Below are positions 60,804 to 64,000 of a stretch of DNA of 64,000 bases, piece by piece. A program made the position numbers and the translations under genes. Each line of letters starts with the position of its first letter. Within the stretch, counting starts at the first letter, position 1. The stretch lies in contig DATNBU010000044.1 in the NCBI GenBank assembly GCA_035571835.1, positions 1-64,000 of the forward strand, written 5' to 3'. Below the pieces are notes generated by a model. The model searched no databases. It saw only the letters and a list, made by a program, of their open reading frames with translations, and was not told the DNA's origin. The stretch comes from Candidatus Limnocylindrales bacterium. Lineage in GTDB: Bacteria; Desulfobacterota; Binatia; UBA1149; CAITLU01.

Positions 60804-61613
60804 CTACCGACCCTGCCAGCGCGGCTTGCGCTTCTCGACGAATGCGCGCTGCGCTTCGCGAGCATCCTCGGTGCGGCGAAGCGGGCGTCCGAGCTCTTCC
60901 TGGCGACGGTACGCGTCCTCGAGCGGCAGATGAAGCATTTCGCGAACGCCGCTGCGCGTGGCGCGCACGGCAAGCGGCGCGTTGCCGACCACCGCGTCGG
61001 CGAGCTCGAATGCCGCATCCAGAAGGCGATCGCGTTCGACCACGCGGTTGAGGAGGCCGACCTCGAGCGCGCGCGCCGCGGAAAAAGGCTTCGCCGTCAG
61101 CAGGATCTCCTGCGCGTGCACCCACGCGATCTGCCTCGGCAACATCACGGCCGCATGTCCGGTCGGAAAGAGCCCGAGCGCGACTTCCTCCAGCGCGAAC
61201 GTCGCCTCCGGCACGGCGACGCGCATCTCGCACGCGAGCATCATGTCGAAGCCGCCGCCGCGGCAGTGACCGTTCACGGCCGCGACCAGCGGCTTGGTGA
61301 GATCGAAGGCTGCAAGGGTTGCCGTCCCGACCGAACGCAGGCCTTCGAAGGCTTCGGCATCGATGGTTTCGCCGCGGGCAAGCGCCTGGGCCACCGGGAT
61401 GGTCTCGCGAAGGTCCATCCCGCTGCAGAACACGCGCTCGCCTGCGCCGGTCAGCACCGCGCAGCGGATGTCCTCGTTGCCGGCGATCTCGCGCCATGCG
61501 GCGGCAAGCTCGCGGAGGGCCGCGGGATTGAGCGAGTTGGCCTTGGCGGGCCGGTCGATCGTAACCAGAGCGACATGCGGATGGCCGGCGGGCCGTTCGA
61601 TGCGGACGAGCAT
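60804..61613 (-). CDS. Enoyl-CoA hydratase/isomerase family protein
   Basis: A 269-residue crotonase-fold enzyme. HVALVTIDRPAKANSLN begins it; GAGERVFCSGMDL forms the oxyanion loop; VNGHCRGGGFDMMLACEMR and ATFALEEVALGLFP follow. The first catalytic glutamate of mitochondrial hydratase is Asp here (GGGFD), the second is kept (LEEV), so hydratase activity is plausible but not certain; other crotonase reactions are possible. Its start ATG at 61613 is followed upstream by palindrome 3. Neighbouring genes give no pathway. Confidence 0.9.
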   Translation of the reverse strand: MLVRIERPAGHPHVALVTIDRPAKANSLNPAALRELAAAWREIAGNEDIRCAVLTGAGERVFCSGMDLRETIPVAQALARGETIDAEAFEGLRSVGTATLAAFDLTKPLVAAVNGHCRGGGFDMMLACEMRVAVPEATFALEEVALGLFPTGHAAVMLPRQIAWVHAQEILLTAKPFSAARALEVGLLNRVVERDRLLDAAFELADAVVGNAPLAVRATRSGVREMLHLPLEDAYRRQEELGRPLRRTEDAREAQRAFVEKRKPRWQGR

Positions 61614-61666
61614 GCGCCGACGATACCGGGCGCCCGTTCCTGCAGCGAGGCCGCGACGAAATCGGC

Positions 61667-61747
61667 GAAATCCGGGACAGACACCGATTTCGGAAAACCA
61701 GTGTCTGTCCCCGATTTCCTGAAACCAGTGTCTGACCCCGATTTTCA
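61667..61747. repeat. REP/BIME-like element, copy 3, three arms
   Basis: One arm (61667-61691) followed by two inverted arms (61692-61719 and 61720-61747), all variants of the repeat seen at 51.18 and 54.43 kb. Arms contain GTGTCTGTCCCCGATTT or GTGTCTGACCCCGATTT and its complement. The order suggests an extended, partly decayed BIME. It lies in the intergenic region between the divergent enoyl-CoA hydratase and DUF1499 genes. Confidence 0.85.
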
Positions 61748-61823
61748 GGTTTGCACAGCGGGCGCGCGGCGGGCGCATCGGCACTGTCGCTCGGTACGGC
61801 GGGCGGTATAGGATCCGGCCCCT

Positions 61824-62582
61824 ATGGCTACCATCCAACGTTCCACATCGGCAGCGGCACAGTATGGAAGCACGCTCGGCGTCGCCGCGGCCATCCTCGG
61901 CGTGGTCGGCGTCAGCTGTGCGGCACTCGGCCTGCTTCCGCCGATCGGCGGATTCGCGCTCGTCGTGCTCGCTCTCGGTATGTCGCTGATCGGCCTGGTG
62001 ATGTCGATCGTCGGCTACGTTGCAACCGCGCCCGCCAAGAACCGCGAAGGTCGCAGCTCTGCCGTTCGCGGCCTCGCGCTTTGCGCGATGGTGCTGGTCG
62101 CGATCCTGGTTCCCGCGTCGAAAGGCCGCGGCGTGCCGCGCATCAACGACATCACCACCGACACCGAAGATCCGCCGAAGTTCGTCGCCGCGCTCAACGC
62201 GAATCCCGGCCGCGACATGAGCTACCCGGAAGGGTTCGCTGCGCAGCAGAACGAAGGCTACCAGGATCTTGCGTCGCTGGTCCTCGGCTATCCGCCGGCG
62301 GTTGCGTACGAGAAGGTGCGCGCTGCGCTCGCCAGCATGCCGCGCATGGAGATCATCGGCGAGAGCCGCGAAGAGGGCCGCATCGAAGCCACCGAGACGT
62401 CGTCGCTGTTTCATTTCGCCGATGACGTCGTCGTGCGCCTGCGCCCGTATGCCGAGGGGGGAACGCGCGTCGACGTGCGCTCGAAGTCGCGCGTCGGCAA
62501 AGGCGACCTCGGAGTCAACGCGAACCGCATCCGCGCGCTGTTCGCACGGATCCGCGCGAGCGATCCGCCGCCCGGGGACTGA
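61824..62582 (+). CDS. Membrane protein with C-terminal DUF1499 domain
   Basis: A 252-residue protein. The first 110 residues hold three to four hydrophobic segments (LGVAAAILGVVGVSCAALGLL, FALVVLALGMSLIGLVMSIVG, LALCAMVLVAILVPA). The rest is a DUF1499 domain with RINDITTDTEDPPKF, SLFHFADDVVVRLRP and the motif VDVRSKSRVGKGDLGVNANR. DUF1499 proteins occur widely in proteobacteria; their role is unknown. The ATG at 61824 is the first in the frame. A TTG start three bases after its stop begins the next gene, hinting at an operon. Confidence 0.9.
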   Translation: MATIQRSTSAAAQYGSTLGVAAAILGVVGVSCAALGLLPPIGGFALVVLALGMSLIGLVMSIVGYVATAPAKNREGRSSAVRGLALCAMVLVAILVPASKGRGVPRINDITTDTEDPPKFVAALNANPGRDMSYPEGFAAQQNEGYQDLASLVLGYPPAVAYEKVRAALASMPRMEIIGESREEGRIEATETSSLFHFADDVVVRLRPYAEGGTRVDVRSKSRVGKGDLGVNANRIRALFARIRASDPPPGD

Positions 62583-62585
62583 CGC

Positions 62586-64000
62586 TTGCCCGACGCTGCC
62601 CACGACGCAGAGCTGCTTCGCCTCGTCGACTCCGATCCGCCGGCCTGGATTGTCACGCCGACCCGAAGACTCGCGCGCGCGTTGACGCTTCGGGTCGCCG
62701 AGCTTCGGGCCGCGGCGGGTCGCGAAGTCGGTGACGCCGCGTCCATCGATTCGGTCGACGACTGGATGCGGCGGCTCGGCCTCCAGCTCCTCGCACACCG
62801 GGCGGCGAGCGGGCGTCCGGCCCGCGTACTTCTGTCACCGCAAGCCGAGCGGCTCGCGTGGGAGAAGATCATCTTTCGCATGCCGGGCGATCTTCCGCGC
62901 GAGCTGCTCGACGTCAGCGCGCTCGCGGGCACGGCGGCGACGGCGTGGGAACGCTGCTGTCTTTGGGGTGAGCCGTCGTGGTCGGATCCGATGACACAGG
63001 ATGCCGAGGCATTTCGCGACTGGTTGCCGGCATTTCGCGCGTGGCTCGACGAACGCGACTTCGTCACGGCAGCCGAGCTGCCGGCTCTGATTGCCGATGC
63101 GATCGAGCACGACGATTTGGGCGCTCCGTTGCCGGCAATCCTCGTCGCGCCGGCGTTCGAAAAGCACGAGCCTGCGCTCGCGCGGATCGTCGCAGCACTC
63201 GGCGCGCGCGGCATCCAGATCCGCGACCGTATCACGCAACCGGCAAGAGCGGCCGCCGCTGCGCAGGTCTGGCGCGCGGCGACGCCGGCGTCCGAGCTGC
63301 GCACCGTTGCCGCCCGCATTCGGGAACGCCTCATTGCCGACCCCAATCTGCGCGTCGCCGTTCTTACGCCCGATCCGTCGGCCTACGGAGCGCGACTCGA
63401 GCGAATCTTCGAAGAAGAGCTCGATGCGCCGGGAATGCTCACAATCGGCGCCGTCTCCAGGCGCCGCTTCGACTACGCCGAGGCTCCGAAACTCGCCGAC
63501 TATCCGCTGGTCGCCGGGGCCCTCGAGCTGCTTGCGCTGCCTTCGCACGGCGTCGATTTCGGCGCGGCATCGCGCATCCTGCTCGGTGAGTTTCCGCGCA
63601 CGGTAAGCGCGGCCGGCGCCGGCGCGCCGATCGACAATGGCGCAGACGACCGCATCCGTCGCGGCACCATAGAAGCGCGCCTCAGGCGCGAGCGCGCTGC
63701 GGCGCTCAGGCTCGCGTTCAGCGAGACGAGTCTTGCGACTGCGCTTCGCAAGGGTGGACTGGAGCGGCGCGCACGCGCGCTCGAGACCATTTCGCGCAGG
63801 CTCGAAGCCGACAACGGCAAGAGGCGATCTCCGAGCGGCTGGCGCAGCGAATGGATCGATCGCCTCGAGATGTGCGACTGGCCGGGCCCGCTGCGCGGCG
63901 ACGTCGAGGGCCTGGTGTTCCGCCGCTGGCGGGACGCGATGGACGCGTTCGCGATGCTCGAGTTCGTCGAGCAGTCGATGGATGCGTCAGAAGCTCTGCG
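62586..64000 (+). CDS. AddB-like PD-(D/E)XK nuclease-family / 'probable DNA repair protein', 3' part cut by the window edge
   Basis: The frame is open from TTG 62586 to the right edge, giving 471 residues. WIVTPTRRLARALTLRVAEL near the start and VAVLTPDPSAYGARLERIFEEEL near 255 are typical of the helicase-like N-terminal half of AddB/RexB-like proteins and of the family labelled 'probable DNA repair protein' in proteobacteria. The nuclease domain with the iron-sulfur cysteines would lie beyond the window. It would help process double-strand breaks. The TTG is uncertain but lies three bases after the DUF1499 stop. Confidence 0.65.
   Translation, partial: MPDAAHDAELLRLVDSDPPAWIVTPTRRLARALTLRVAELRAAAGREVGDAASIDSVDDWMRRLGLQLLAHRAASGRPARVLLSPQAERLAWEKIIFRMPGDLPRELLDVSALAGTAATAWERCCLWGEPSWSDPMTQDAEAFRDWLPAFRAWLDERDFVTAAELPALIADAIEHDDLGAPLPAILVAPAFEKHEPALARIVAALGARGIQIRDRITQPARAAAAAQVWRAATPASELRTVAARIRERLIADPNLRVAVLTPDPSAYGARLERIFEEELDAPGMLTIGAVSRRRFDYAEAPKLADYPLVAGALELLALPSHGVDFGAASRILLGEFPRTVSAAGAGAPIDNGADDRIRRGTIEARLRRERAAALRLAFSETSLATALRKGGLERRARALETISRRLEADNGKRRSPSGWRSEWIDRLEMCDWPGPLRGDVEGLVFRRWRDAMDAFAMLEFVEQSMDASEAL

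Noticed and set aside
1-64000. tRNA, rRNA and transposase genes
   Set aside because: I looked for CCA-like tRNA ends, GTTCGAATC-type loops, conserved rRNA blocks and DDE or Y1 transposase motifs on both strands; none was convincing, although a programmatic scan was not possible.

Overview
The window is 64 kb of GC-rich, densely coded bacterial chromosome with no rRNA, tRNA, CRISPR array or recognisable transposase gene. The gene set suggests an uncultured, Gram-negative, aerobic or microaerophilic soil or sediment bacterium of the former 'Deltaproteobacteria' sphere (Binatota/Desulfobacterota_B-like or Myxococcota-like). The pointers are a wax-ester synthase/DGAT, an F420-type luciferase-like oxidoreductase, a di-haem peroxidase, a carotenoid oxygenase, and several secreted Cys-rich proteins with DUF4215, thrombospondin-3 or dockerin-like repeats and Thr-rich TTTTL linkers. 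The lineage is an inference from gene content and style, not from a marker gene.

Layout. 0-9.4 kb: wax-ester synthase (cut by the left edge), a small membrane protein, a secreted Cys-rich protein with a strong terminator, a PhzF / DUF2905 / EamA cluster, a di-haem cytochrome c peroxidase, a MalY-type aminotransferase and dihydropteroate synthase. 9.4-17.6 kb: a coupled pair of small unknown genes, a saccharopine-dehydrogenase-like reductase, YqgE, an LLM oxidoreductase with DUF2237, a putative L,D-transpeptidase, and two secreted proteins on the minus strand. 18-21.5 kb: a haem operon in which uroporphyrinogen-III synthase and uroporphyrinogen decarboxylase form one 667-residue polypeptide, followed by protoporphyrinogen oxidase. 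21.8-28.7 kb: a CBS protein, a YyaL/DUF255-like lipoprotein without its usual Cys motif, an arsenosugar-type radical SAM enzyme coupled to a secreted protein, and a coupled pair of secreted proteins.

28.7-41 kb is an envelope and signalling region. It holds a large membrane histidine kinase; a minus-strand operon (acyltransferase 3, sulfatase-like lipoprotein, YfhO-like membrane protein, all overlapping); a divergent plus-strand operon (GT2, DUF2304, second YfhO/GT-C-like protein); and an NtrC-type sigma-54 activator. 41-47.7 kb: a TetR regulator translationally coupled to a 48-residue membrane peptide, a DUF1566 secreted protein coupled to a membrane-embedded spermidine-synthase-like protein, and an alkaline-phosphatase-fold enzyme. 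A 52-bp direct repeat (44/52 identical) brackets roughly 42.15-47.80 kb. 47.7-50.7 kb looks foreign: visibly lower GC and one 737-residue protein with two alpha/beta-hydrolase domains.

50.7-64 kb: DoxX, acyl-CoA synthetase, a polysaccharide-type ABC exporter, PdxH, carotenoid oxygenase, an Asp-rich dockerin-like protein, a second DoxX, a three-PAS hybrid kinase, enoyl-CoA hydratase, DUF1499, and an AddB-like nuclease/DNA repair protein cut by the right edge. Three long near-perfect palindromes of one family (51.18, 54.43 and 61.70 kb) are REP/BIME-like; one is read through by the N-terminal frame of the ABC permease. The best leads for something undescribed are the HemD-HemE fusion, the double-hydrolase island, the coupled small-gene pair at 9.5-9.9 kb, the TetR/micropeptide pair, and the two classes of dispersed repeat.
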